A DNA stretch of 64,000 bases from Anthoceros angustus (Eukaryota > Streptophyta > Anthocerotopsida > Anthocerotales > Anthocerotaceae). The notes beneath the pieces are model-generated. The model was not told the origin of the DNA, searched no databases, and saw only the letters and a program-made list of their open reading frames with translations. The stretch is taken from positions 929,884-993,883 of the forward strand of contig MU008180.1 in assembly GCA_010909165.1 (NCBI GenBank). Reading direction: 5' to 3'. The translations under genes were made by a program, and so were the position numbers. This document shows positions 22,175-34,249 of the stretch, one piece after another (the first letter of the stretch is position 1; every line of letters starts with the position of its first letter).

Positions 22175-24403
22175 GAGGGTGATGGATACTCACAGCGAAA
22201 AGAATGCGTTCTCTGTAGTGCCCTTATAAGTGCCCTTCGGAGAGTGTCCACTGCCGAAAGAATGTCATGGAACAGGAGAGGGGTAGCCTCGCTCTGTGTT
22301 ATGCATGATATGCTTTAGCGCAACACTTGATAAATTTATAAAGGTCCTTCGCTAATGCAGGAGGAAGAAGTGGCTTGCCTACATTCCTATATATTTAGTG
22401 CTCAACATTAACCTTAGATGTCACCGCTCCAACCACTCTCGCACCTAAACAATTTAGGATAACATGTTCATGGGTGAGGGATCCCGCGTAGGGTCAGTAA
22501 CTACTGCGTCTACCACCAAACTTGGTTGCCTCGGACAAGGTACAATCGACCTTGACCGTCTGACCTGTACATAGAGTGTAACAAAGCTCCCTCCAAGCAC
22601 AATGAGTCAATGTACCTCCCATGCATAATGACGCTTTCACAGGTTTATCTTACTAGGGTTGAGTAACTGTATTCCCTTATGATGGGCGCCACATGTGTCA
22701 TGCGCATGATAAGTCTCGTTGCTTAAGAGACTTCTCCTCTTGTTCGTGCGATGTCTAGCAAGGTCTTCTTGGAAATTCTCAGCAACCCTGCAAAGTGGCA
22801 TCAGAAATGGCTATCTACTAGTTACTTATGGCCGAATTCATTCCTATCTGCTGCGTGGTACTTGTGGCTGGCGACCGTGTTTCCAGCATCACAGAGAAGA
22901 CAATAAGTTTCGAACATCAAGGTGGTCTCACATCCTTTTTTGAAGGATAGGATGGGGAAGACCAGCCCATCTAGATGGGTTGGATGAACGTATATTTGTT
23001 TGAGAACAGTCTCGCTTTTTTAAGAGCTCATTTTCAAAGAACCTGAATACCCTCTGGCTCTTCAACGCTTCATACCAAAACAACCTGAGAAACAGCAAAT
23101 CTCCCACATTTGCGGAAATAACGACAACAACTGCAACAAACACATCTAACCATGATCCTCCACCAGCAGGATTCTGCTTAATGGCTACACAAATGAGGCC
23201 CAACCATACATTGGCAAAGTGGTTCCACTTGTGTTCTTTGAACATGGACACCCTCTACTCATTTCCATGAGACCATACTTCCTCCTTATGCCGTAGGAAC
23301 ATCTCTATAGTTACCTATGGAATCTGACTCTTTGAAAACTGGGCGGATGGTATGCTTCCACCCTTATGCGCCTCTGGGATCAAATGGGTCTGCTGGAAAT
23401 ATCAAACTTTCCACATCCCTAGATGACTCCGGACAGTCGCGTCCTCTAGGACCTTCGAGTCCCCTCTCGTTGCTCTCAGCCATCAGGTATACTCTTGTAC
23501 CAGAATAAGGCTCGATAGAGCCATTTTCGTACCAGGTATAGCCATTCCATCTCTAACTCCTTGGCATACCTTTCAAAAGCGTCCAAATTTCGAGACGAGA
23601 TTTGGATTGGCTTGCAATCAAACTCTGGTATAGGGTTCTTCTTCCTTTTGTCTCTAGTAGGAGGTCCTTACAGAATTATTGTGTTAGGTGGAGGTACACG
23701 CACCCAAGGGGTGGGCAGGAAGCCAGTACCCCCGTTAATATACACTATGGGGGTTTTGTGTCTTTTATACTCCTAAGGGGGTTTCCAATGGGTCTTGAAT
23801 GAGCGTTTTCTGGTACTTGGTCCCAAAAAGGGTTTAGAAAAAGGGAGGACACTTGCGCTGAACATAACATTCATGTCCATATCATGCCGGCAAAGGGTAT
23901 GCACCATGGCTTCAGTTTAGGCCCAGTTAATGCCCATGTATGAGGACCATTTGTGCCGGTAAAGTTGTAAAATTATGAGCATTCTACGGCAAATCTATGG
24001 CTAAGCATGGTAAGAATAGCCTTCACCTTCGGGTTTCATACAAGACTTCGAGAACACTCATGACCATTGGATTTTGAGGGTCCTCAACTCCGGAGGAGAC
24101 CCTCATTCTTGACAATTTGAGTCACAAGAGGTCGGCCGACCGACGTCTTGGGACCTGACTTGTAGACCGACTCCTTATTTGCAGGCAACATCGCGTCTAT
24201 TTACACAGCAGTCTCAAATTAATGCTGTGCTCCACGTTTTGGCGGGTACATAAACATGCCCATATATTCTTCGAGAACGAAGCTGCACATAGTATATTAC
24301 GAATGAATGAATGAATGAAAATAGGTTCATAGGTTTTTAGAAAATGGGTGCAACCATGGCATGAGAGAAGAGTTTCAAAATACGCATCCATAAAGAGGAC
24401 GCT

Positions 24404-24663
24404 GGCCGGACGGCGCCCTTCCCACGCATGCCCTGCCCATGGGCACCGGCCGACCGGCGCCGTTCCCCAACACGTCATGCCCATGGCCGTCGGCCAACCG
24501 GCGCCCTCTCCATGCACCCCCTCCCCATGGGCCTGGCCGGCCGGCGCCCTCCCCATGCACGCCCTCCCCATGAGCGCCGGCCGGCCGGTGCCCTCCCCAC
24601 GCACGCCCTCCCCAAGGGCGCCGGCCGGCCGGTGCCCTTCCTATGCATGTCCTCCTCTAGGCC
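24404..24663. repeat. GC-rich minisatellite, six copies of about 44 bp
   Basis: Six imperfect units, each starting GGCCGGCCGG or a variant and containing CCCTCCCCATG. The unit length is not a multiple of three, yet several frames on both strands stay open, giving spurious Pro/Arg/Gly-rich ORFs. The surrounding DNA is AT-rich, so the block stands out sharply. Confidence 0.9.
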
Positions 24664-24923
24664 GTCATAGATAAAATAAATAAGTAACACTTGAAGTTTG
24701 AGATAGCTTGGCATAGTTGTTTGAGTGGTTGGGAAAAAGTTGAGGAATGAGTAGGTTGCGGGTTTAAACCTCTTAAAGTTTTTAGTAAACCAATTTTGTT
24801 GATTTTAAGGGCGCTGGCATGCCCTTGCCCATGAACCCATCTGCTATCAATCCGAATGATATGGTTTGATAGAAGGGCTAAGTGGGCATTGACTCACATG
24901 TCTTTATTTTGGCCAGCATAGTT

Positions 24924-25025
24924 AAGAATTTGTAGTTTTAAACCCAAAATCATGGGAAATATCTTTCGATCAACAAGAATTTGTAGTTTTAAACCCAAAA
25001 TCGTAGGAAATATCTTTCAATCATT
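24924..25025. repeat. tandem duplication, 51-bp period
   Basis: Two copies beginning AAGAATTTGTAG and containing TTTTAAACCCAAAATC, about 95 percent alike by eye. Confidence 0.85.
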
Positions 25026-25793
25026 GATCGTGAGTTTGAAATTATATATAACGATATATTAATGGTCGCAAATTATAAAGGAATCAAAATGGTGGAGAGA
25101 GCTATGGTTCACTCAAGTTTCTTCCGTTTTATCAAGCTCATTGGAGGCCGCGACCATTATATTGTGGAGGTCATAGCTCCTAGGCATGTGTTTCAGTCTT
25201 GGACACCATCTTTGCGATCAACCAAGGCTGTACATTGTGATTTGACATGTGAAAGAACTCATATTTTTGCTCATTCAATTTGAAACATACATTCAAACGG
25301 TTGGGGGAATGGGTTATTGTTTGATGAAGGCAATGATTCAAACCCGTGAAAGCCAAAACCCGAGCAGGAGAAAATGTCCTCATAAACCAAAATGACAAAG
25401 GAATGATGCATAGGTTACGACCACAGCTGCCGGACGCTTATGCAAGTGCTTGATGAGGCAGAAGTTGGGCAGAACAAAGACACCAAGTCCATGGGCAAGA
25501 ACGACGGTTTTGATGACCCGGAAGTGGAGCACATGTGGAACTTAGAAGTGGTCATACATTCAGTGTTGGCTCAAGGCCCGGATGAGTTACTGATTGGTCC
25601 TCATGAGGGACCATTCACGGCGTAACCGCTCGCACATGCTTGTTTTAAAGTTTACCGTTTTTGTCCCAGTCGATGTGGACGCCGCCATGTTGGCGTTCAC
25701 ACATAACCTTCGGTTTTGTTTCTTTCCAAAGGAGAACCATGTTTAGTTTTGATCTAAATTTATTGAATGGTGTCCATGAACACATTACGGAGG

Positions 25794-25811
25794 GCGCTGG
25801 CCGGCCAGCGC
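25794..25811. repeat. 18-bp perfect palindrome
   Basis: GCGCTGGCCGGCCAGCGC is its own reverse complement. Its core GGCCGGCC is shared with the minisatellite 1.1 kb upstream, so it may be a stray relative of that unit. Function unknown. Confidence 0.8.
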
Positions 25812-26934
25812 TCTAGACAAGCTCTCTATCATGTCAATGGAAAGAATGCAGACTTTCTGATTGTGGACGGAACAACAAGGGTAATGTCATTTTGAAGAAT
25901 GGGCTAAAACCCTCTTTTAAGGATTGTGTCGATTTCGTGAAGGGGGTCCAAAACCAAAAGAAAGGGGTTCGTATATTAACCTCCTTACAAAATTATGGTG
26001 TTACCTCCAATCCTCGCAATCTTCACCAACTGTCCAATTTGAGCACAAATAGGGATAGCAGTTGGAGAGAGGGAGGAGCAAGCTATCAAACTAAGGAAAA
26101 GGGAGAGCAAAAGATAGTGAGGGTGGGTCAGATATTTTCTATTTCTAGTAGAAACAGGTGCTAATGTTACCGGTTCTTGTAACGGTTTTGGGCTTATTTG
26201 TAATGTTTTGGGAGGATTTGTTCAGAGAGCATACATTAAACGTCTAAGTAGGTGGCACATTTTCATATGGAGAAGGAGGAGAGAAGGTAATAAATGTTAA
26301 GTTGGAAGAGATGTTCTAGTTTCTCTCTTTTGATATAAGATATCCCAAGACTATGCAAAGAAGAAGAGAGATGGATGTAAGCGTGCAGAGATGGGACCCA
26401 TATGTTATTCTTTCCTATTGTCTTTAAACATGTGACACTTCCATTCCATGCCTCTTTTGTAATATTGAAATGTTACAAAGTTAGGCTAGCAGTTCACGCC
26501 TCTCTTCCATGCCAAAGTTTTGTTACACTTTTGAAGACTATAACAACTACTGTAACAAAAAAGCATAACAATAGCCCCCTATTTCTAGTAGTGTATGGAC
26601 TTAATTGCCAATAGAATAAGTGCTCTCCCTCGTATGTGTCTCTAATGTTGTAGATGATGATAAAAATGATATTTTTGTTATTCGGTTGAGATTCTGTTAG
26701 ATAAGTGGACAAAAAGACAACTAGACAAACAATGTCCGATCCACGCAATAAAAAGGGGTTGACCGAGCACGTAGATTGTCCTTTGCTAGTGTGCCGGACC
26801 TCAAGAGGAAAACTTACTCTCAAATGCTTAGCTAGATAAAGTCCCTGTGAAGTGGTTTACCTTATTTTTCATTTCATGATTTGCTACTACCTAACTTGAT
26901 CCATCGGGAAAAGACGAATGTAATGACACAGGTC

Positions 26935-27012
26935 CCCGGATCATCATCTCCTAGGCCCCCTTTATTCCCGAGGCCCGGATCATCATCTCCTTGGCCCCCT
27001 TTATTCCCGAGG
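26935..27012. repeat. tandem duplication, 39-bp period
   Basis: Two copies starting CCCGGATCATCATCTCC and ending TTTATTCCCGAGG, with one difference visible (TAGG versus TTGG). Confidence 0.85.
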
Positions 27013-27169
27013 CAAGGCCGCATAGAAGCACATATATTTCAGGAAGAAATTATGAATCTAGGGTTAAATACTATTTATTGGGACGTACCAAGAATTATTT
27101 TCTAGATTTCCTCCAGATCCGGCTTATCGGATTCTCCAACATCTGGTTTTCAGGCAGAACCGCATATAA

Positions 27170-27237
27170 GTAGAGGCACAGATGAGTATTGATTGATAAA
27201 TTTGTAGAGGCGCAGATGAGTATTGATTGATAAATTT
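27170..27237. repeat. tandem duplication, 34-bp period
   Basis: Two copies starting GTAGAGGC and ending TTGATTGATAAATTT, with one difference (GGCACAG versus GGCGCAG). Confidence 0.85.
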
Positions 27238-28298
27238 TTAGTGAATTGATCGAGTAATGATAAGTGTTGGATGAATTTTGAAACTTTGACGAATTTGTTT
27301 TTGAACTTCTACCAAAAGATTTCATAGTATATTTACCAGACAAAGATTTCTTTCACTAACCTTATATTATAGTGAGAATGTAGATATCATGTAACAGAAA
27401 AATTTAAGATAAAAAATTATAGCTGCTAAAGCACATACATATGCAAATCTTTCAATAGCCATGTTTACGCCAATCTGTGAGCTAGAATGATTGTACATTG
27501 TATTCGCAAGAATAATCCGTGCCTCCGTAGCAATCGATACATTTGGCAAGACCTAAAAATCAGACCAACTTCTTCATGAGAATGATACAAGTCATGTAGA
27601 AAACAGGGAAGACCCCATCCAATCTGTCGGACGGGCTATTCTCGCCTGATTTTCTATCTTCTTGGTTCCAAACTTTTAGTGTGCGTAATACTCCCGACCT
27701 CTACTGCCAACTTCCCCAATTATGTCAAGCGGAATCCGGCGTGCCCATCTCTGGGACGACAAATGGGGTGATTTACACTGGTAGATGTGAGTGCACAAGA
27801 AGCGACGTTCGAATGAGATAGGAAGTCCATAACCATAATTCGGAGCGCACGTCCGTTGTATCCGAGGGCCTCTCTATATGAAAGGTTGTGATTCCGCAGT
27901 TCGGCAGATTTGGCATCTACCACCTATTCCCGACCATCAGGTTTGGTTCCAGTTAGGTCAGATTTACTTGGCAGTTGAACTCAGCTTTCCTCCAAAACTC
28001 AAGTCTCTTTTCAGACGTCAACTCCATGGATCGACCGAGCTGATTTTGCTCTACTGTTCTGCTCGATGTTAGCTCCAGGCAAGACGGGTAAAGCAGCATG
28101 CACACTGTTGTAGATGGCCACCAGGACAGGATACGAGCATGGAGTGACGGGATCGGCCACCGCGTTTTCGGGTCCACCAAAGCTCGGTGGAGTAGGTAGG
28201 TCGCACACACTCTGACCACCTGCAACATCTTCCTATGGTGACGCTGCCGCTGCTACTTGGAGCTCCTGGAGTGTGCCACTAGCTCTCACTTCAGTTAC

Positions 28299-29702
28299 TT
28301 ACTGCTTACGCTCAGCAGCTCTACGCCCTGCAGACAATGCCACCTTCTGACTGTAGGCCGAATTCCATGGCCCTCCTTCCCTAGCATAGTAATCCATGGG
28401 GTAATCACCTACAGGTGCCTCTTTCCTCCTATCTGACACACAGCACGCTTCCTCTGCTGCACTACGAGCAGCATTAGACACCCCCCCATCCAGCCCACAG
28501 CCGGCCCTGCTGCTACACACAGCTTCCTCATCCTCTGGAAGCCACCATGGCTGCACGAAGCCCAACGCCACCTCTGCCTCGTAAGGCGTCAGCAGAGGCC
28601 TGACGAACGCCTCTCCCCAGTCGATAGAAAGGCGAGGACAGGCTATCTGAACCCAGGCATCCACAGAGTCCTGGAACAGCGCAATCTTGGCAGGAGACAG
28701 CTCCGATACCAGGAAATTCACATACGGCAGGCCGCGAGCCTCCAGCCGGCGCTGCACATGCTGCAGGATCCTGGGATTTCCCTGCCGCCCTAGCGTCCCC
28801 AGCACTATCCCCCACTGCTTTCCGGTCCGAGCCAGCTCGATGGCCTTCCTCCGGGCCTCCCGCATCCCCCTCTGGTCGTACTCCTCGAAGGTGAGCACTC
28901 GGGAGTAGGGGTCGTACCGGAAAGCCTTCACGCTGGGATTGGCGATCATGAACGCCTCCAGATGGAACCTCCCGTCGGAGACAAACACGAGCTCGTCCAG
29001 GGACCCCGCCGGCAAGGACGGAGCAGTGCAGCCCAACACCTCGCCCGGGGAGAGTGGCTTGGACTGCGGGACCAGCAGGTGAGGAAAATCAGCTGCCAGG
29101 GCCTGCTTGGCGGCGTGGATGGCGGTGGAGAACTGGATGGTCCCGGCAAGGGCGATCCGCGATGAGGAGCGGAAGTTGTGTTTCACAGCAGAAACCAGAT
29201 GGTCCACATCGATCTGTATGTCCACGAAAACATAGAGGCAAGGAATTGTGGTGACGTCCAGCGGAACCAGGCAGCTGTGGCCGTAGTGCACCAGGAACTG
29301 GGCTCCCAGAGCGACTGCAGAGAAATCATCCACGCAGCACGCTCCGTAGGTCACATCTCCCAGCACAAAGCACTCCTCCACATCTGCAAACGCCTCCAAG
29401 ATGTCGCAGATTGCTAGGGAGTACATGAGCAGCCCCTCGGGGAGCTGGAGTGCCACTTTCTTCGCCCCTGCCTGCTTCACGCGCCAGATTGTCTTGGGTA
29501 TCTCCAGATTGTAGTTCCCGGGCAGGACGCCCATGGCCGCCTTGAGAGCCGGGTCATTGAGGATGGAGTCCGGGACCTGCTGCCGAACGAACCTACGAGG
29601 AGCAGGGGCCTGCTTGGAGCCCACCTGTTGATGCAGCTGCACGGCCCCCTCGACTGCACCGCTGCTGATACGGGTACTGGCCATCGCTGCCAGATCTCCC
29701 AT
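28299..29702 (-). CDS. DPH1: diphthamide biosynthesis protein 1 (DPH1)
   Basis: Subunit 1 of the 2-(3-amino-3-carboxypropyl)histidine synthase. With DPH2 it uses a 4Fe-4S cluster and SAM to start diphthamide formation on translation elongation factor eEF2 in the cytosol. A single exon of 467 residues from the first in-frame ATG at 29702; the open frame continues upstream to 29774 without an ATG. Family markers are [82 protein letters not shown] and [10 protein letters not shown]. The three cluster cysteines expected for the family can be placed in [14 protein letters not shown] and IACPRLS. The tail ends [14 protein letters not shown]. Intronless, in contrast to its neighbours. It is head to head with the kanadaptin-like gene. 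DPH2 is a poorer match. Confidence 0.95.
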   Translation of the reverse strand: MGDLAAMASTRISSGAVEGAVQLHQQVGSKQAPAPRRFVRQQVPDSILNDPALKAAMGVLPGNYNLEIPKTIWRVKQAGAKKVALQLPEGLLMYSLAICDILEAFADVEECFVLGDVTYGACCVDDFSAVALGAQFLVHYGHSCLVPLDVTTIPCLYVFVDIQIDVDHLVSAVKHNFRSSSRIALAGTIQFSTAIHAAKQALAADFPHLLVPQSKPLSPGEVLGCTAPSLPAGSLDELVFVSDGRFHLEAFMIANPSVKAFRYDPYSRVLTFEEYDQRGMREARRKAIELARTGKQWGIVLGTLGRQGNPRILQHVQRRLEARGLPYVNFLVSELSPAKIALFQDSVDAWVQIACPRLSIDWGEAFVRPLLTPYEAEVALGFVQPWWLPEDEEAVCSSRAGCGLDGGVSNAARSAAEEACCVSDRRKEAPVGDYPMDYYAREGGPWNSAYSQKVALSAGRRAAERKQ

Positions 29703-29825
29703 TTGTGGCGTTGATGCAGGTGTTTTATAGGTTTCTGAGCTCGGTGGGTTTTTTGTCTTTCCACTTCCAGACACAGATGGGGGGATGCTGTCTGTGTCGC
29801 AATCTTTGCTTCTAACAGGTTTGAG
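29703..29825. promoter_or_regulatory. short bidirectional promoter, DPH1/kanadaptin
   Basis: Only 123 bp separate the two divergent start codons, so both core promoters and 5' UTRs must lie in this interval or overlap the coding ends. No TATA box is evident. Assignment as promoter is inference from geometry. Confidence 0.55.
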
Positions 29826-32800
29826 ATGGAGGACACGATGGGAGCAGGAGGGGGGGTGGAGCGAGAAAATTCCGGTGCTCAGGCTGAATTGCTCTCCGCT
29901 GCTGCTGGCCAGGCCACGGCTGTGTCCACAAGCAAAGGGATGATGGGTCCACCCCCGCCCAAGGCCAGCGCCGATGGGAAGGCGGAGTTCAAGGCCATGG
30001 GTCCGCCTTCAGCAAGGCCAAGGCCGAAGCCAGAATTGGATGGCCAGGGAAGTGAAGGGGGATTGCCATCCACCTCTGGGAGCGTGGCAGACGATGTTTC
30101 CAAAGGGAAGGGTGGGATGATGCTTCCACCACCTCCGCCTGTGGCAATCGATGGGTCTCAGGTCGTTGTTGAGGTTGCCGTTGGTGGAGGGGTCACCGGG
30201 GAGGGCAGTATAATCCAACCTCGAGAAAAATGTGGTCGCATGCCAGTGAACCCACCGTATGTGAAGCCGGCTTGGAGTGCCAACCCACAGCACCCGTTGT
30301 ACATCGAGGTGCTGAAGGAGGGCTGTATTGTTGACAACTTGGACGTGTGAGTGTGCAATATGAACTGGTTTTTTTCGCTACTGCAGGTCGTTGTTGGAGG
30401 ACCGACCTTAGGTTGCCAGAACTTTTGCTGATCTCTTTGTCGGAATTTAGAGTTGCAGATCAGTGAAGGCTGCCTACATGTTTGGAAGAAGTGATGCTTG
30501 TGACTTCGTGATAGAGCATCCCACTTCGTCTCGTTTTCATGCAGGTAGTATGGATGGTTTGCTGCAATGCTGCCGTCTACAGATGTCAGTGTGGCAGCGT
30601 TTCTCCCTGTTTGAGCTCCGTCTTATAGTTGATTTTGAGTGTTTGCAGTGTTGCAGTACAAGCATACTGGGGAAGCTTTTATCTATGACTTAGGGAGCAC
30701 ACATGGTACATTCGTGAACAAGTCTCAGGCAGGGTTTACTGTCCTAGCAATGTGCAACTCTGTTTTCCATATTCTCAACATGTCTTGTTCTGAGTTGAGT
30801 CTTTGTCATGCTATCTGAGGATTCAGTCTGAGCCCTGGATCACTGCTTTTTCTCTAGGTTGAGCCGAAAGTCTATGTACCAATACGAGTAGGAGATATCT
30901 TGCGGTTTGGCCTGTAAGTTTACCAGTCTTCTATTTTGTCATGGACCACTTGTTACGTAAGTGAAATTGTAGTTGTGCATTTGACTTCTAGCCCAGCTGT
31001 CATGAAGTAGAGTTAAAGGTCAGTAGGGATTAATTGTGTAAGAGTGTTGGTATTGCTGGCTATTGACTGCTGGAGTGGTGCAGCTCATCGAGGTTATATG
31101 TGGTACAAGGGCCAACTGAGCTAATGCCACAGGTACTGTCACCTCCATCCCCTGGCTTATTCCAACAGGCACACATTCTTGTGTTGGCAGGCACAATCAG
31201 TGGTTGTTGGTTGTGCAGGAATCTTTGTCCAAGTCTCAAAGGGCAGCTCAAAGAGCACTGGAAATGGCTCTGGAGAGAAGAGACCAAGTGGAGTCCGTCC
31301 AGCGAGCAAAATCTGCAGCAATTGCTTCTGAGGGTATCACATGGGGTATGCAGGAGGATGCAGAAGAAGAGGAGGAAGAGGTAGCCAGATACTTGAAAGT
31401 GCTGCATCAGTGCTTTTGTGAGCTTGATGCAGGTCTGCTCATATTGATATCATACGTCGTGGTGCAGGAGAATCTGGATGAAATTACCTGGAGGACGCAC
31501 AAGGGCCAGCTTACAGAAAAGCAGCAAAAGACTCTTGAGAAAGTTCACAAACGTCTTGAGAAGGTGCCCCCTTGTTTGACCGAATGATGATGTCCCTGCT
31601 TAAGCAAAGGTTAATTTGCTGTTCCTTGATGTCCACAATAATCACGGTTCTTCTGATCTGGCAAACTTTTCTGTGCAGCTGGCAAACCTGAAAAAGGAGA
31701 TTGATGCTATTCAAGCCAAAGAAATTGCACAGGGGGGCCTCACACAAGGACAACAGACACAAATAGCTCGAAATGAGCAGCGGATACAGCAGGTCTGCGT
31801 AGGTGGGTGCTTTGTCAGATTGTCTTGATTGGTTGTTGTTGGTTGTAACCAATGCCTGGTTTTCATTTCCAGCTCATGGAAGAGTTGGAAACATTAGAGG
31901 AGACGGTGAATGAAAGTATTAGGGAAAGTCTTGGTGCTCGATCTGTAAAAGGTGATTCAAAGAAGGTGTCAGCATTTGATGAGGAAGATGGCAACTCAAG
32001 GTATGTACAATGAGGCACCCACTGAAAGGTGTGAAGATGGTCCGGACCGTCTTTGTAGGAGTGACTGCTGACTAGACGATTCATGGTAAACAGTGACGAT
32101 GAGTTCTACAATCGAGCTGGTGGTGGGAAAGCAAAAAAGAAAGACGAGTCAGGTGAACCAAAAGTTGAGACTGCAGAGTCCCTCCTTGAGAAAAGATCTA
32201 GCCTTCTTGAAGCAATGGAGAGGGTAAAGGTTGACATGAAGTGTGAGGACGAAAAGAAGGCTGATGGAGGAGGGTCAACAGACAAGGCAGACAGAGTGGA
32301 TCCTCTGGATGCCTTTATGATGAGTGTCTCTCAAGACATGGGTAAGCTCTGTTGTTTATCGAGTACGGTTTTGATGGCTCTTATAGGTAAAGCTTCGGTC
32401 CCTGTTCTCATTGTTGGATATTCATAGCGAAATGGATGGGGCTGTCACAGAAAAGGACAGGACCACGAAGCTTATGAAAAAGCTGGAAATCCTTCAAGCA
32501 GAGGTAGACAGAGTAGAAAGGCTTCTGAAGATTGCAGATCCAACCAAAGAGGCTCTGCGGAAATGGGAGGCTAGAGCCAAATCATCACAGGGGGAGAGAT
32601 CTGTTTCCAATGCATCCCTGATTGCAAGCAGAGCAGTTCGGAGGAGTGTGGCTGCCAGTGACACCTCGACTACTGTTCCATCTTCCAATGGAATGGGCAA
32701 GCCTCTAGGTCAGCAAAATACAGAGAGTAGTGAACAAAAGACAGCTGAGAAAAAGGTTAGTCCAGGCCCAGCTGGCGAAGTTGATACCAAAGTAAACAAT

Positions 32801-33423
32801 CAACATGTGCTGCTTGAAGGACCTCTCTGGCTTGGTGCTCCTAGGCCTGCAGAGAAGGAAGTAACCATCACTAAGGCGCGAGGTGATGAGAGCAATGCGG
32901 GCGAAGAGTTCGTAGAGTACAAGGATAGGCACAAGGAAGATGTCCTTGCTGCGCCTTCTGCTGAGCCAGCTGGTCTCATCCTGCAGAAGAAGCCTGAAGC
33001 ATCAGAGCGCAAGGAAAATCAACAGGCTGTTGTAAGTGAGGAGAAACTCCAGGATGCAGCAGATGCAGCTGCTGCCGATGCTGTTGCCCTCCTACTTCGC
33101 CACAAGGGTGGATTGGCATTAGCAGTTGAAAAGGAAGCTGCACGAGAAGCAAAGGCCAAAGCCAAGAAAGCAGCCCGTCAGGTGAAGAAACGAAAGCTGG
33201 GGTCTGAGAAGTTTTCGGAGGAAGGCGGAGAGGACAAGATGGACTTCGAGGCTTGGGTCCCGCCTGCAGGTTGGTCTCCCTATAGTGCACAGTCCTTTTT
33301 TCTTTTTCTGGGAGTCCTATAGAAACCGGGAATGTTTCCGGTTTGTGCTGACGGCACTCGTCATTTTGTGAAGGACAAACTGGAGATGGGAGAACAGCCC
33401 TCAACGACAAATTTGGCTACTGA
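29826..33423 (+). CDS. kanadaptin-like FHA-domain protein (SLC4A1AP homologue)
   Basis: Nuclear FHA-domain protein family, likely linked to RNA processing; function in plants is poorly known to me. After a Pro/Gly-rich N-terminus and [17 protein letters not shown] comes the FHA domain split over exons: [71 protein letters not shown]. Then [35 protein letters not shown] and [10 protein letters not shown], all strong family blocks, a coiled-coil with [15 protein letters not shown], an Ala/Lys-rich helix and a C-terminus [16 protein letters not shown] exactly as expected. Exon ends include 30346, 30544, 30728, 30913, 31132, 31380, 31563, 31792, 32000 and 33269. The intron after 30728 appears to be GC-AG. 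The junction near 32341/32428 keeps frame only with an unseen adjustment. Confidence 0.92.
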
Positions 33424-33686
33424 CATGAGGAGAGCCCTGACAACATAGACATTTGTTAGTCTCGTTCCATGGTATTTGTAAGGCGGAGAGAACTTTTGTG
33501 TCGTCGTTCTTGCAAGGACTACTGTGAGTCCGGAGCATCTGCAGATGCATGTGTGGGTAGCAACAAACCGTGTCCAAGGGTGGAACGATAGGCACAACAG
33601 AATTCATGCTGGCCATGTTCTCTGTATTCCAATTTCCACGCCTGCTTGCGAGATTTACATCCTCTGGGGCTCAGCACGTCGCAGCC

Positions 33687-34079
33687 TCAAAGAAAAGGGG
33701 TATAGTACATACTTTTAGGAGACCCGGAGTTCCCAACCTGCACGAATCTTCCGGAGGTATCGGAGTCTGAATCGGAGTCGAAGGCGTGCGTGGTGGATGC
33801 GTTCTTACGCTTCTTCCTGTCAAAGAGGCGGACGAGCGCCGTCCACGGCGCTTTGATGAAGCTCCACAGCACGCGCGTCCCTCGGCGGCCAACGCGCCAG
33901 ACCAGGCCCTTCCGTCTCCTTCGTCCGGGTGCCGGTGCCGACCGATCTGCAGAAGATCTTAGACGCTCGCTCGGATCATAATCTGCTGACCCCATGCCAT
34001 CCTGGCTAGTCCAGGATCTCCTCCTGCCCGACAGCTTGGTTCTCACACGCCGCCTCAAGGAGATGAGGAAGGGCGCCAT
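33687..34079 (-). CDS. small basic hypothetical protein
   Basis: A 130-codon ORF from an ATG at 34079. The protein is Arg/Lys-rich and begins MAPFLISLRRRVRTKL. Its centre reads WSFIKAPWTALVRLFDRKK, an amphipathic stretch reminiscent of small plant proteins of unknown function, and it ends with an acidic SDSDSDTS and SPKSMYYTPF. It lies convergent and 264 bp from the kanadaptin-like gene. I do not recognise a family. The balance of basic helix and acidic tail looks like real protein, but GC-rich chance ORFs of this size occur in the window. Confidence 0.35.
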   Translation of the reverse strand: MAPFLISLRRRVRTKLSGRRRSWTSQDGMGSADYDPSERLRSSADRSAPAPGRRRRKGLVWRVGRRGTRVLWSFIKAPWTALVRLFDRKKRKNASTTHAFDSDSDSDTSGRFVQVGNSGSPKSMYYTPFL

Positions 34080-34249
34080 TCCGCATCCACCGATGCCAAT
34101 GGTGATGAGCCGCAACAAACAGCGATCAAGCACACGGCGAGATGCATATCAAGGGCCCCTTTCCCTCCTCGGAATACCTGTCTGCTGGAGCCATGGCGTT
34201 CCTTGATAAGCTTGGGACCGAGGCAAGGGACATTTTTCCCTCGGTGCAT

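Larger units (their letters stand above)
21282..28298. other. 7-kb intergenic region with short duplications, no recognised gene
   Basis: Starts with the RBOH 3' UTR. Only scattered ORFs of about 60-135 codons were seen, none with a recognisable domain and none linked by a sensible splice model. Contents seen: two-copy tandem duplications, a GC-rich minisatellite, an 18-bp palindrome and AT-rich stretches. Old transposon debris is likely, but I could not assign a family. Confidence 0.5.

Noticed and set aside
22928-23245. Minus-strand ORF with two hydrophobic segments
   Set aside because: About 105 codons, no family recognised, no neighbouring exons and AT-rich intergenic setting; chance hydrophobic ORF is likely.
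24197-24714. Proline/arginine-rich ORFs in the 44-bp minisatellite
   Set aside because: Frames arise from the repeat itself in several registers and on both strands; no support for protein coding.
24700-24790. tRNA-derived SINE-like A and B boxes (TTTGAGTGGTTGG and GCGGGTTTAAACC)
   Set aside because: Box spacing and sequence are poor, and no second copy or poly-A tail was seen.
27720-28228. Short ORFs near the DPH1 3' end that look like transposon debris
   Set aside because: No motif could be tied to a known transposase or reverse transcriptase.
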